DNA of 64,000 bases from Nocardioides terrae (GCF_900112345.1 NZ_FOLB01000002.1:350943-414942); one strand, 5' to 3'. Positions 43,247 to 50,863 are shown, counted from the first letter of the stretch. Notes: generated from the letters alone by a model not told the origin. Numbers and translations: made by a program.

Positions 43247-44254
43247 ATGAGCAGCTACAGCGCCGAGCAGCGCGCCGTCTTCGAGAGCGAGTCGATCCCG
43301 CTCTTCGAGGAGATGGCCGCCGAGGGTGGCTTCGGCTCCGACGACCAGCGGATCGCCGCCGGCTCTCCCGGGCGGCGCGCCCTGGACAAGCTCATCGAGC
43401 TCGGCCTGGTGCACGAGGACACCGAAACCGGGCGCTGGGTGCCCGAGGACCCGACGGTCGCGCAGTCGCGGATCGTCAGCCCGCTGAGCACCGAGGGCGC
43501 CCGGCTCCTCGACGAGTCGTCGCACTGGGCCCGTAACTTCGGTACGCTGAGCCAGGCGTGGCGCAAGTCGGCGGTGGCCGACGACCGGGGGCCGTTCACC
43601 TACGTGCGCGGGCTGCAGCAGATCGGTGCCTACATCGGCAATCTCGCCGCCGAGGCGGAGGAGGAGCTGCTCACCGCCCAGCCGCAGACGGGCCGCGACA
43701 CCGGCGGCGGGCTGACCCGGTCGGTCGAGGTGGAGCGGGCCATCCTCGAGCGCGGCGCCAAGCTGCTCACGCTCTACCAGCACAGTGCCCGCCGGAGCTC
43801 CGCCACGCGCGAGTACGCCGCCACGATCACCGGCCTCGGTGGCGAGATCCGCACACTGGACGAGTTCTTCAACCGGATGATCGTCATCGATCGCCGGATC
43901 GCGATCATCCCCTCGCCCGCCGACCTCAAAGTCGCCCTGGCCATCCGCGAACCCACGGTCGTCGCCTACCTGGTCGACGTCTTCATGCGGTCCTGGGAGA
44001 GGGCCCGGCCGTTCACGGCCCGCGACGCGACCGTGATGCGCCACATCGCCCAGGAGCAGCGGTCGATGACGATGCGGATGCTCATCGAGGGTCACTCCGA
44101 CCCGGTCTCGGCGAAGCGGCTCGGGGTCAGCCCGCGCACCTACGCCGGCTACGTGTCCGACCTCAAGGACGAGTTCGATGCCGAGACCCGGTTCCAGCTC
44201 GGCTACACCATCGGCAGGCTCGGGAACGCCGCCGCTGAGGACGCGGCCGACTGA
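43247..44254 (+). CDS. LuxR-type HTH regulator with TrmB-like N-terminus, candidate peptide receptor
   Basis: A 335-residue protein with an N-terminal winged-helix-like region (residues about 25-75: PGRRALDKLIELGLVHEDTE), a central sensor region and a C-terminal LuxR-type HTH (MLIEGHSDPVSAKRLGVSPR then TYAGYVSDLKDEFD). It has no receiver or autoinducer-lactone domain. Similar stand-alone regulators are frequent in actinobacteria without assigned ligands. ATG 43247 follows GGGGGAG. Convergently downstream, behind a shared hairpin (44273-44311), is a gene for a 39-residue exported micropeptide, making a regulator-peptide pair plausible. Confidence 0.8.
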   Translation: MSSYSAEQRAVFESESIPLFEEMAAEGGFGSDDQRIAAGSPGRRALDKLIELGLVHEDTETGRWVPEDPTVAQSRIVSPLSTEGARLLDESSHWARNFGTLSQAWRKSAVADDRGPFTYVRGLQQIGAYIGNLAAEAEEELLTAQPQTGRDTGGGLTRSVEVERAILERGAKLLTLYQHSARRSSATREYAATITGLGGEIRTLDEFFNRMIVIDRRIAIIPSPADLKVALAIREPTVVAYLVDVFMRSWERARPFTARDATVMRHIAQEQRSMTMRMLIEGHSDPVSAKRLGVSPRTYAGYVSDLKDEFDAETRFQLGYTIGRLGNAAAEDAAD

Positions 44255-44272
44255 CGGCGTACCCCGGAAAAG

Positions 44273-44311
44273 ACGGAAGGCAGTGACCGTGGGGAGTCAC
44301 TGCCTTTCCGT
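44273..44311. terminator. Bidirectional hairpin between regulator and micropeptide gene
   Basis: A 15-bp stem with one bulged T (arms 44273-44287 and 44296-44311) and loop CGTGGGGA. It lies 18 bp after the regulator stop and 50 bp after the micropeptide stop, so it can end both converging transcripts. Confidence 0.8.
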
Positions 44312-44361
44312 GCAAGCCGCCGCCGCTTCCCGTGGGGGATCCGAGACGCGGCGCTGGAGCG

Positions 44362-44481
44362 TCACTTGTGGATCGATGCACCCCAGCTGATGTCGGCGTG
44401 AGCCGGCGCGCCGATGCTCAGGAGGCCGAAGCTGACCGCGCATGCAGCCGCGACGACACCGATCTTGCGAACGAACTTCAT
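44362..44481 (-). CDS. Secreted micropeptide precursor, 39 aa (candidate signalling peptide)
   Basis: An ATG-to-TGA frame with a textbook Sec signal peptide: basic start MKFVRK, hydrophobic core IGVVAAACAVSFGLLSIG, and the cleavage-type sequence APAHA followed by D. Cleavage after AHA leaves the decapeptide DISWGASIHK. AGGA lies 8 nt upstream of the ATG. There is no membrane anchor or lipobox. The gene is convergent with the LuxR-type regulator at 43247 and has a perfect 14-bp palindrome (44560-44573) about 80 bp upstream. Family not recognised; an extracellular signal or a small secreted effector are the main options. Confidence 0.72.
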   Translation of the reverse strand: MKFVRKIGVVAAACAVSFGLLSIGAPAHADISWGASIHK

Positions 44482-44550
44482 GTTGTGTCCTGTCTTGCTC
44501 GTGGGGGTCACCCGAGACCTCTCAACGCCAAGTCTTCCCGGTGAAACGCA

Positions 44551-44577
44551 GAACTATGCGGGACCATGGTCCCTCAA
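44551..44577 (-). promoter_or_regulatory. Putative micropeptide promoter with 14-bp palindrome
   Basis: GGGACCATGGTCCC (44560-44573) is a perfect palindrome. On the minus strand TTGAGG (44577-44572) and TAGTTC (44556-44551) flank it as weak -35 and -10 boxes with a short 15-nt spacer, so the palindrome fills the spacer. A dimeric regulator bound here would control the micropeptide gene 70 bp downstream. Confidence 0.55.
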
Positions 44578-44609
44578 AAGACTGCACTGCAAAAAGTTGC
44601 AACAGCAGT

Positions 44610-44645
44610 GGTGGGCCCGGAAATGGCCGAAGGCCCGGGCCCACC
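44610..44645. terminator. Hairpin terminator downstream of tRNA-Ser (GCU)
   Basis: Arms GGTGGGCCCGG (44610-44620) and CCGGGCCCACC (44635-44645) form an 11-bp perfect stem, 47 bp beyond the tRNA 3' end on the minus strand. It also insulates the micropeptide promoter from tRNA read-through. Confidence 0.75.
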
Positions 44646-44691
44646 GAAGTGGACCCGGACCTTCACCGATGCCAGCTAGACACCCGGCTGG

Positions 44692-44782
44692 CGGAGGTGG
44701 AGGGATTTGAACCCTCGATGGGGTTGTAGCCCCAAACCCGCTTAGCAGGCGGGCGCCATAGACCTGACTAGGCGACACCTCC
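44692..44782 (-). tRNA. tRNA-Ser (GCU)
   Basis: A 91-nt class II tRNA on the minus strand: acceptor GGAGGTG pairs with CACCTCC, anticodon loop CTGCTAA (GCU), a long variable arm (GGGTTTGGGGCTACAACCCC) and T-loop TTCAAAT. Discriminator G; CCA not encoded. Confidence 0.97.
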
Positions 44783-44849
44783 CCGACAGCGTGGACAGGC
44801 TACAAGGCTGTCGGCGTGCTCGGCGAATCAGGGCAGGCGCACCGCCCGA

Positions 44850-45323
44850 TCAGCGCAGCCGGTGCCCCCGCTGCAGGTGCTGCTGCAGCTCGCGGACGAA
44901 CTGCTCGTTGTCGATCGCGAGGATGGAGACGGGGATCGTGGTCGTCTCGCCGCCCTTGAGGCGCAGCATCACGCACGGCTGGTCGCGGACGGTCGTGGTC
45001 ACCGCATCCTCGACCTGCGTCCAGCGGGCGGCCTTGACGCCGGCGCCGCGCACCATGCCGACCTGGTAGCCATCAGGGCCGGCGCGCAGGATGAAGGCGC
45101 GCTTGGCCAGCCACCACGCGAGCCCGGCCACCCCGAGGACGCCGAGGACGGCGAGGGCGATCAGGAGGTCGGGGTTGCCGTTGCTCAGCACGATCACAGC
45201 GGTCGCCGCGAAGACGATGACCGCGAGCAGGACCAGGTAGAGGCCGACGAAGCGTGCCGTCACCGCCGGCGCGAGGCGGTAGACGACGGTTCCGACATCC
45301 TGCTGCGGGTCCTGCGCTGACAT
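44850..45323 (-). CDS. Two-helix membrane protein, PH-like fold
   Basis: A 157-residue protein with two adjacent membrane helices at about residues 25-47 and 52-70 (FVGLYLVLLAVIVFAATAVI and LLIALAVLGVLGVAGLAWWL, 20 each), followed by a cytoplasmic beta-rich domain (FILRAGPDGYQVGMVRGAGV, TTTVRDQPCVMLRLKGGETT) ending QQHLQRGHRLR. The layout resembles the actinobacterial membrane PH-domain proteins, without known function. ATG 45323 was chosen where the acidic N-terminus begins; the longer frame would enter the divergent gene. Confidence 0.65.
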   Translation of the reverse strand: MSAQDPQQDVGTVVYRLAPAVTARFVGLYLVLLAVIVFAATAVIVLSNGNPDLLIALAVLGVLGVAGLAWWLAKRAFILRAGPDGYQVGMVRGAGVKAARWTQVEDAVTTTVRDQPCVMLRLKGGETTTIPVSILAIDNEQFVRELQQHLQRGHRLR

Positions 45324-45402
45324 GGCGCGATTGTCCCCCGGTTCGACCGTACGTCCCGCATCGGGGTTGTCGGCGGGAGTGGCCTGGATCACACTGGGGG
45401 CC

Positions 45403-45783
45403 ATGCCAGTCGCCGGGGACCCGACCGACGCCCTTCGCGCGCTCGACCACGCGTTGGACGCACCGCGCGGAGCCGGCGTACCGCTCGGCAACTGGCGGTG
45501 GTCGGTGCGCCAGCGGCTCGTCATCGTCCGCGACCGCCTGCTCGCCGAGCGGCTGGGCGCCCAGGACGGCTGGCTCGCCGCTCGCGACGGCGCGGCCTAC
45601 CGCGAGCGCGCCGAGCTCCTCACTCGGCTGACCGCGATCACCCCGACCGTGCTCGAGGCCCCCGACGCCGAGAAGATCCGCGTCCAGCTCAAGCGGCTCG
45701 TCCTCGACATCGCCCACCACGTCCAGCGGGTCAACGACCTCGTCTACGACGACGTGGAGCTCGAGCTGGGCGGGGAGGACTGA
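45403..45783 (+). CDS. Conserved-looking hypothetical helical protein
   Basis: A 126-residue soluble, mostly helical protein (PTDALRALDHALDAPRGAGV, WSVRQRLVIVRDRLLAERLG, VQLKRLVLDIAHHVQRVNDL). It ends with an acidic tail VYDDVELELGGED. No family recognised. ATG 45403 is preceded by GGGGG; the longer in-frame start at 45322 overlaps the divergent membrane gene and was rejected. Coding character is clear from third-position GC. Confidence 0.65.
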   Translation: MPVAGDPTDALRALDHALDAPRGAGVPLGNWRWSVRQRLVIVRDRLLAERLGAQDGWLAARDGAAYRERAELLTRLTAITPTVLEAPDAEKIRVQLKRLVLDIAHHVQRVNDLVYDDVELELGGED

Positions 45784-45820
45784 CCGGCGCGATCGGAGAC
45801 CGCGCGACGCCCTCACGAAG

Positions 45821-45905
45821 CGGATGGTGAGGGATTCGAACCCCCGGTGGGTTGCCCCACGCTCGCTTTCAAGGCGAGTGCAATCGTCCGCTCTGCCAAC
45901 CATCC
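45821..45905 (-). tRNA. tRNA-Ser (UGA)
   Basis: An 85-nt class II tRNA on the minus strand: acceptor GGATGGT pairs with ACCATCC, anticodon loop CTTGAAA (UGA), variable arm GCGTGGGGCAACCCACC and T-loop TTCGAAT. Discriminator G; CCA not encoded. SerRS is encoded 8 kb downstream. Confidence 0.97.
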
Positions 45906-45977
45906 CGGTGCTGCGGGTGGCAAGCGTAGACGACCCCCACGCGCGCGCGCCCGGTCGGTGAGCAGGCGCGAGTACAA

Positions 45978-46193
45978 CTAGTCGGCGAGCTCGACCAGGA
46001 CGTCGCCCTCCTGGACGACGTCGCCGGGGGCGACCTTGATCGCGCGTACGACGCCGCCGTGCTCGGCGATGACGGGGATCTCCATCTTCATGGACTCCAG
46101 CAGCGCCACCGCGTCACCGTCGGCGACCTTCGCGCCGACCTCGACCGACACCTCGATCACGTTGGCGACCATCTCGGCGACGATCGCTTTCAC
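45978..46193 (-). CDS. Single-domain biotin carrier protein (TB7.3-like)
   Basis: A 71-residue biotinyl/lipoyl domain with the biotinylation motif ESMKMEIPV and the paired half-motif GDVVQEGDVLVEL. Length and sequence closely resemble mycobacterial TB7.3 (Rv3221c), a free-standing biotinylated carrier of unknown carboxylase partner. GTG 46193 is favoured by GAGGGAG 5 nt upstream; GTG 46208 is the alternative. No carboxylase subunit is nearby, so it probably acts in trans. Confidence 0.9.
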   Translation of the reverse strand: MKAIVAEMVANVIEVSVEVGAKVADGDAVALLESMKMEIPVIAEHGGVVRAIKVAPGDVVQEGDVLVELAD

Positions 46194-46257
46194 ACTCTCC
46201 CTCGGCACATCAAGGGACGTTAGCCGTTACCGACGCGTACGTCGGCATGCCGATCGC

Positions 46258-47532
46258 TCAGAGGAGCGCGTCGGTGCGCTTCGGCTCGGGGCGCACCGCG
46301 TGCTCGGCCTCCTCGGCCCGACGGCCGGTCCGGCCGACCGCCCGGCGACCGCCGCCCGCGCCGGTCAGCGCGAGGTCGATACGGATCAGGACGTAGCCGA
46401 TCAGGAGGCCGACGACGAGGCCGTAGAGGACCGACAGCGCGCACTCGGTGACCGAGATGGCCGGGTTGACCAGGGCGTCCGAGATCGCCGCGGTGCCGGC
46501 CACACCGAAGGCGCAGACCCACCAGCCCTGCCGGCGCCGGGCGCGCATGTGCGTGCCCCACACCAGTGCGGGCACACCCAGGACCGCCTCGATCGGGCGG
46601 GGGAAGGCGCCGAGGTTGTCGCGGCTCCAGTGGACGGCGTCGAGCAGCGTCGTCACCAGGTCGGGGGTGCCGTAGCGGCGCAGCATCTCGGCGTACGCCA
46701 GCGTCACGGCGAGCGTGACCGCGCCGACGATCACGATGAGCAGGCCGCGGGTGCCGAGCCCGTGCAGACCCGCGCCGAGCCGGTAGACCAGCGTGAACGC
46801 GCACAGCAGCGAGAGCGCGAGGGTCGCGTACTCGAACCTCCCGACGTCGACCTGCGGCTCGAAGCCGAGCGCGGCCAGCGCACCGAGCCCCGCGACGCCG
46901 ACGGCGATGCAGGTCTCGCGCGCGGCGTCGATGAAGCGCACGGCCGGCACGGTGATGACGACGGCGAGCACGGCGGCGATGACCGCGGTGACGACGGCGG
47001 CGCCGGTGCGGAGCTCGTCCCGGTCGAGCGCGAGCGTGATCGCACCGACCGCCAGGGTGAGCACCGTGAAGGTGACCGGGCGTCCACCCGAGCGGGCGGC
47101 GAGCACCCACGTGTAGGTGGTCGCGACGGCCAGCGCGCCCGCGCCCGGCAGCCAGGTCGGCCCCGTCGGCACCAGGCCGGCGGCGAGCGCAGCAGCGCCG
47201 ACCACGAGGATGACGCTCCACAACGTGAGCTCCCACCACGGCGCCTGGGTGCTGACCGCCGGCTCGACGGCCGCCGGCGCGGCCGGCCCCTCGAGCGCGA
47301 CGGTGCGGCGTACGGGCGGGTCGAGGTCCTCCAGGAGCGCCGGATCGGGCTCCGTGGCCCGAGCGGGCCGGGGCTCCTCGACCGGTGCGGCGAGGGGCGG
47401 CGTCGGGCTCGCGGCCCGGCGGGCACCACCCGAGCGACCGTTGTGCTCCTCGCGCTTGTCCTCCCGCTGAGCGGCCCGCCGGTCGCGGCGCCGAACCGGT
47501 TCGGCTCGGCGTCGGGGGGCGGCTCTGCTCAC
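46258..47532 (-). CDS. Polytopic membrane protein, function unknown
   Basis: A 424-residue protein: a long Arg/Ala/Glu-rich cytoplasmic N-terminus (about 95 residues), then about nine to ten membrane helices (for example LWSVILVVGAAALAAGLVPT, VLTLAVGAITLALDR, GLLIVIVGAVTLAVTLAYAE) and a basic tail. No transporter signature recognised. GTG 47532 is chosen because TACCCT lies 7 nt upstream, the leaderless pattern of this region. The nitrilase gene stop at 47565 lies just upstream, same strand. Confidence 0.68.
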   Translation of the reverse strand: MSRAAPRRRAEPVRRRDRRAAQREDKREEHNGRSGGARRAASPTPPLAAPVEEPRPARATEPDPALLEDLDPPVRRTVALEGPAAPAAVEPAVSTQAPWWELTLWSVILVVGAAALAAGLVPTGPTWLPGAGALAVATTYTWVLAARSGGRPVTFTVLTLAVGAITLALDRDELRTGAAVVTAVIAAVLAVVITVPAVRFIDAARETCIAVGVAGLGALAALGFEPQVDVGRFEYATLALSLLCAFTLVYRLGAGLHGLGTRGLLIVIVGAVTLAVTLAYAEMLRRYGTPDLVTTLLDAVHWSRDNLGAFPRPIEAVLGVPALVWGTHMRARRRQGWWVCAFGVAGTAAISDALVNPAISVTECALSVLYGLVVGLLIGYVLIRIDLALTGAGGGRRAVGRTGRRAEEAEHAVRPEPKRTDALL

Positions 47533-47564
47533 GGCGGCAAGGGTAGAGGGTTCGTCCGGGCAGG

Positions 47565-48329
47565 TCACATGCGCCGGTTGACCAGGCTGGGATTGGTCTC
47601 CCGGGCCTCCGCCAGCACCGATCGGGACAGCCGCGCCGTCACGACCTCCTCACCGTCACCGGCCTCGACGAGCACGTCGCCGAGCGGGTCGACGACCAGC
47701 GAGTGGCCGCAGTAGCGCGGGGCGGGCTGCCCGACCGCGACGACGTACGCCGTGTTCTCGATGGCCCGCGCCCGCACCAGCGTCCGCCAGTGATCGACCT
47801 TGCGCTCGCCCGCGACCCAGGCGGACGGGACGACGAGGATCTCGGCGCCTGCCCCGACGAGCGCTCGGGCGAGCTCGGGGAAGCGTAGGTCGTAGCAGGT
47901 CATCAGCCCGACCGTCGCGCCGCCGACCTCGACGGTCACCGGCTCGACACGACCGGCGCTGAGCCGGTCCGACTCGCGGTAGCCGAAGGAGTCGTAGAGA
48001 TGGATCTTGCGATAGCTGTGCTGTGTCGTCCCGTCGGTGAGCACGAGCGTGTTGAAGGGGTGCTCGTCGGTGGCCTCGAACATGCCGGCGACCAGCGTGC
48101 TGCCCCGATCGGCTGCGACGCGCGCGAGCTCGGTGGCGAACGGCCCGTCGAGCGGCTCGGCGTGGGGGCCGAGCGTGTCGGTGCTCGGGCCGAAGTCGCG
48201 GGCGAACGCCTCCGGGAGGACGGTCAGGTCGGCGCCGGCCGGCACCAGCTCGTCCAGGCGGGCCCTGTTCCGCTCCGGCTCAAGGTCGGCCGCGGCTTGC
48301 ACGAGCGCGGCGTCGAGGTGCTCCCACAT
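47565..48329 (-). CDS. Carbon-nitrogen hydrolase (nitrilase superfamily)
   Basis: A 254-residue member of the nitrilase superfamily. The catalytic triad is visible: Glu in LTVLPEAFARDFG, Lys in HSYRKIHLYDSFGYRESD and Cys in VGLMTCYDLRFPELARAL. The form is that of Nit1/Nit2-like omega-amidases or deaminated-glutathione amidases, which repair or recycle metabolites. ATG 48329 has TACGGT 7 nt upstream; GTG 48338 is an alternative. It is divergent from the mobA-like gene with overlapping promoters. Confidence 0.92.
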   Translation of the reverse strand: MWEHLDAALVQAAADLEPERNRARLDELVPAGADLTVLPEAFARDFGPSTDTLGPHAEPLDGPFATELARVAADRGSTLVAGMFEATDEHPFNTLVLTDGTTQHSYRKIHLYDSFGYRESDRLSAGRVEPVTVEVGGATVGLMTCYDLRFPELARALVGAGAEILVVPSAWVAGERKVDHWRTLVRARAIENTAYVVAVGQPAPRYCGHSLVVDPLGDVLVEAGDGEEVVTARLSRSVLAEARETNPSLVNRRM

Positions 48330-48372
48330 GGCTCCCACCGTAGAGCCTCGAGCGACCTCTTAAGGTGGTGTC

Positions 48373-48930
48373 GTGCTGCTCCCCTGGTCCGCGATCATCC
48401 TGGCCGGCGGCCGGGGCACGCGCCTCGACGGAGCGGACAAGGCCGGCATCGAGCTCTCCGGCCGGACGCTGCTGGAGTGGGCCCTCGACGCGGTCGTCGA
48501 CGCCCGGGAAGTGGTCGTGGTGGGCGACCCCGTGCCGACCGAGCGACCGGTGACCTTCACCCGGGAGAGCCCCCGCTTCGGCGGCCCGGCGGCCGGGCTC
48601 CTCACCGGGCTCGACGCGCTGCTGGAGGTGCCGGCGTACGTCGCCGCCGTGGCCGTCGACATGCCTCGGCTCACCCTGGGCACGCTGCGCCGGCTGACCG
48701 ACGCGGCGACCGACCGCGACGGGTCGGTGCTGGTCGGGCCGGACGGGCGCCGCCAGCTCGCGGTCGTCGTCTCGGGCGCGCGGCTGCAGGAGATCCGCCC
48801 GGCCCACGAGCACCAGCACGACCTGCCCGTGTGGCGACTGCTCGCTCCCCTCGACCTGACCGAGGTGGCGTCGGTCGGCCAGGAGCACCGCGACGTCGAC
48901 TCGTGGGCGGACCTGCGCGACCTCCGTTAG
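48373..48930 (+). CDS. mobA: Molybdenum cofactor guanylyltransferase-like protein (MobA family)
   Basis: A 185-residue nucleotidyltransferase. The signature AIILAGGRGTRLDGADKAGI binds GTP/Mg; PRFGGPAAGLLTGLD and VAAVAVDMPRL (Mg-binding Asp) follow. MobA adds GMP to Mo-molybdopterin to give MGD. No other cofactor-synthesis gene is present here, so a role in F420 or another nucleotidyl transfer cannot be excluded. GTG 48373 lies 6 nt after TAAGGT (leaderless). A 9-bp-arm hairpin (48953-48990) follows the gene. Confidence 0.85.
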   Translation: MLLPWSAIILAGGRGTRLDGADKAGIELSGRTLLEWALDAVVDAREVVVVGDPVPTERPVTFTRESPRFGGPAAGLLTGLDALLEVPAYVAAVAVDMPRLTLGTLRRLTDAATDRDGSVLVGPDGRRQLAVVVSGARLQEIRPAHEHQHDLPVWRLLAPLDLTEVASVGQEHRDVDSWADLRDLR

Positions 48931-48952
48931 CCCACGGCGTGGCTCCTGCCGC

Positions 48953-48990
48953 GGGTGCCTCGGCGGGCGGACCATGTCTCAGAGGCACCC
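48953..48990 (+). terminator. Putative terminator hairpin after mobA-like gene
   Basis: GGGTGCCTC (48953-48961) and GAGGCACCC (48982-48990) form a perfect 9-bp stem with a 20-nt loop, 23 bp after the stop. The rest of the gap to 49116 holds TTGAGTGACC and GGAAACG tracts that may be a promoter; nothing firmer is visible. Confidence 0.5.
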
Positions 48991-49116
48991 AGTTTGAGTG
49001 ACCTCGCTCGCACGGGACGGAAACGTTGTCGACCCGCTGCGCAGAATCCCTCAACCATCACCTAGTCTCCGCCGACGTCTTCTCCGAACCCGTCACATCA
49101 CCACTCGAGGCGCCCG

Positions 49117-49269
49117 ATGCCGAAAACGATCCCCACCAAGCCGCCGCAGCGGCCCTTCCGCCCGTCCTACGCCGTCACGACCACCGCTCGGGTGCCGGGT
49201 CGTGTCGGCGGACCGGTCGAGCCTGACGAGGCCGAGCCCTCGGCGACGGTGACGGAGCCGACCTCCTAG
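49117..49269 (+). CDS. Small proline-rich protein, 50 aa (hypothetical)
   Basis: A short frame from ATG 49117 to TAG 49269, starting MPKTIPTKPPQRPFRPSYAV and ending EAEPSATVTEPTS. Basic and Pro-rich in the first half, acidic in the second; no signal peptide. GAGG lies 8 nt upstream. The TAG stop doubles as the start of the TAGCCT -10 box of the next gene. Coding status is likely but unproven. Confidence 0.45.
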   Translation: MPKTIPTKPPQRPFRPSYAVTTTARVPGRVGGPVEPDEAEPSATVTEPTS

Positions 49270-49279
49270 CCTGAGGTCC

Positions 49280-50257
49280 ATGCGCGCGATCCTCGCCACC
49301 GAGCCCGGAGGGCCCGAGGTCCTCACCGTCTCCGACCGGCCCGACCCGACACCCGCCCCGGGCGAGATGGTCGTGACGATCGCCGCGGCCGGCCTCAACC
49401 GCGCCGACCTGCTGCAACGGCAGGGCTTCTACCCGCCACCGCCCGGCGCCTCCGACGTCATCGGCATGGAGTGCAGCGGCACGGTCGCCGCGCTCGGCGA
49501 GGGTGTCAGCGGCTGGTCGGTCGGCGACGAGGTCTGCGCCCTGCTCGCCGGCGGCGGGTACGCCGAGCAGGTGGCCGTCCCGGCCGGGCAGGTCATGCGG
49601 CTGCCGGCCGGCGTACCGCTGATTGAGGCAGCCGCCCTGCCCGAGGTCGCCTGCACGGTCTGGTCCAACCTCGTCATGACCGCCCGCATCCAGCCCGGGG
49701 AGACCCTGCTCGTCCACGGCGGCGCGGGCGGGATCGGCAGCTTCGCCCTCCAGCTCGCCCAGGCGCTCGGCGTCACGGTGCTCACCTCGGCGGGCACCGA
49801 GGACAAGCGCGCCTTCTGCCGCTCGCTCGGGGCAGATGTGGCGATCGACTACCACCACGAGGACTTCGTGCAGGTCGCGAAGGAGCACGGCGGGGCCGAC
49901 GTCATCCTCGACAACATGGGGGCGAAGTACCTCGCCCGCAACGTCGACGCACTCGCCGACGGCGGCCGACTCGTCGTCATCGGGCTGCAGGGCGGCGCGA
50001 AGGCGGAGCTCGACATCAATGCGCTGATGCGCAAGCGCGCGTCGGTGGCCGGGACGACGCTGCGGAGCCGGCCGAGCGACGGGCCGCGCGGCAAGGCGGC
50101 GATCTGCGCCGAGGTCGTCGAGCACGTCTGGCCGCTCGTGGAGGACGGCACGATCCGACCGATCATCGATGCGACGTTCCCGCTGGAGCAGGCCGCCGCC
50201 GCGCACGAGCGGATGACGTCGGGCGAGCACACCGGCAAGCTCCTGCTCACGGTCTGA
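49280..50257 (+). CDS. NAD(P)H quinone oxidoreductase, zeta-crystallin type
   Basis: A 325-residue MDR-family enzyme without the structural or catalytic zinc ligands. N-terminal GroES-like domain (AAAGLNRADLLQRQGFYPPP, 20 quoted) and Rossmann motif LLVHGGAGGIGSFALQLAQALG are present; the TFPLEQAAAAHERMTSGEHTGKLLL tail (core PLEQAAAAHERMTSGEHTGK) is standard. It reduces quinones with NADPH. ATG 49280 follows TAGCCT by 7 nt. Followed by bpa, an arrangement also seen at Rv3777-Rv3780 of M. tuberculosis. Confidence 0.93.
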   Translation: MRAILATEPGGPEVLTVSDRPDPTPAPGEMVVTIAAAGLNRADLLQRQGFYPPPPGASDVIGMECSGTVAALGEGVSGWSVGDEVCALLAGGGYAEQVAVPAGQVMRLPAGVPLIEAAALPEVACTVWSNLVMTARIQPGETLLVHGGAGGIGSFALQLAQALGVTVLTSAGTEDKRAFCRSLGADVAIDYHHEDFVQVAKEHGGADVILDNMGAKYLARNVDALADGGRLVVIGLQGGAKAELDINALMRKRASVAGTTLRSRPSDGPRGKAAICAEVVEHVWPLVEDGTIRPIIDATFPLEQAAAAHERMTSGEHTGKLLLTV

Positions 50258-50287
50258 CGTCTCGGGCGCGCCACTAGGGTGGGGAGC

Positions 50288-50842
50288 ATGAGCGAGGAGC
50301 AGGTAGTCGTCATCGGCCCCGACGGTCGTCCGGTCGCCATCAACGCGCCGTCCATGGGCGCTGAGGTCGACGACGGCGAACGCAGCATCACCGAGCTCGT
50401 CGAGCAGCCGGCGAAGGTCATGCGGATCGGCTCGATGATCCGGCAGCTCCTCGAAGAGGTGAAGGCCGCACCGCTCGACGAGGCGTCGCGCAACCGGCTC
50501 AAGGAGATCCACGAGTCCTCGATCAAGGAGCTCGAGCAGGGCCTCGCCCCCGAGCTCGTCGAGGAGCTGGACCGCCTCACCCTCCCGTTCACCGAGGATC
50601 ACACGCCGTCGGAGGGCGAGCTCCGCATCGCCCAGGCGCAGCTCGTCGGCTGGCTCGAGGGGCTCTTCCACGGCATCCAGACGGCGATCTACGCCCAGCA
50701 GGTCGCAGCGCGGGCGCAGTTCGAGCAGATCCGCCGGGGGCTTCCGCAGGGGATGCTGCCGGCGCAACAGCCCGGTCAGCAGCAGCCCGATGCGCCGGAG
50801 CAGTCGCAGCAGCCGGGTCAGTCCGGCGGGATGTATCTCTAG
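50288..50842 (+). CDS. bpa: Bacterial proteasome activator Bpa (PafE)
   Basis: A 184-residue helical protein that forms a dodecameric ring and opens the 20S proteasome gate without ATP. The conserved segment EQPAKVMRIGSMIRQLLEEV and the long helices up to FHGIQTAIYAQQVAARAQFE match Rv3780. The C-terminal gate-opening tail, GQYL in mycobacteria, reads GGMYL here after a Gln/Pro-rich linker. ATG 50288 lies 7 nt after TAGGGT. The presence of Bpa implies that the host carries a 20S proteasome. Confidence 0.93.
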   Translation: MSEEQVVVIGPDGRPVAINAPSMGAEVDDGERSITELVEQPAKVMRIGSMIRQLLEEVKAAPLDEASRNRLKEIHESSIKELEQGLAPELVEELDRLTLPFTEDHTPSEGELRIAQAQLVGWLEGLFHGIQTAIYAQQVAARAQFEQIRRGLPQGMLPAQQPGQQQPDAPEQSQQPGQSGGMYL

Positions 50843-50863
50843 GGCCGTCCTCGGGCGACCGGG

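Noticed and set aside
44500..44525. GGTCACCCGAGACC resembles the loop of the dispersed hairpin element
   Set aside because: It forms its own short GGTC/GACC hairpin and does not share the CTGG-CGTCTCGGGTCA-CCAG arrangement; counted as chance.
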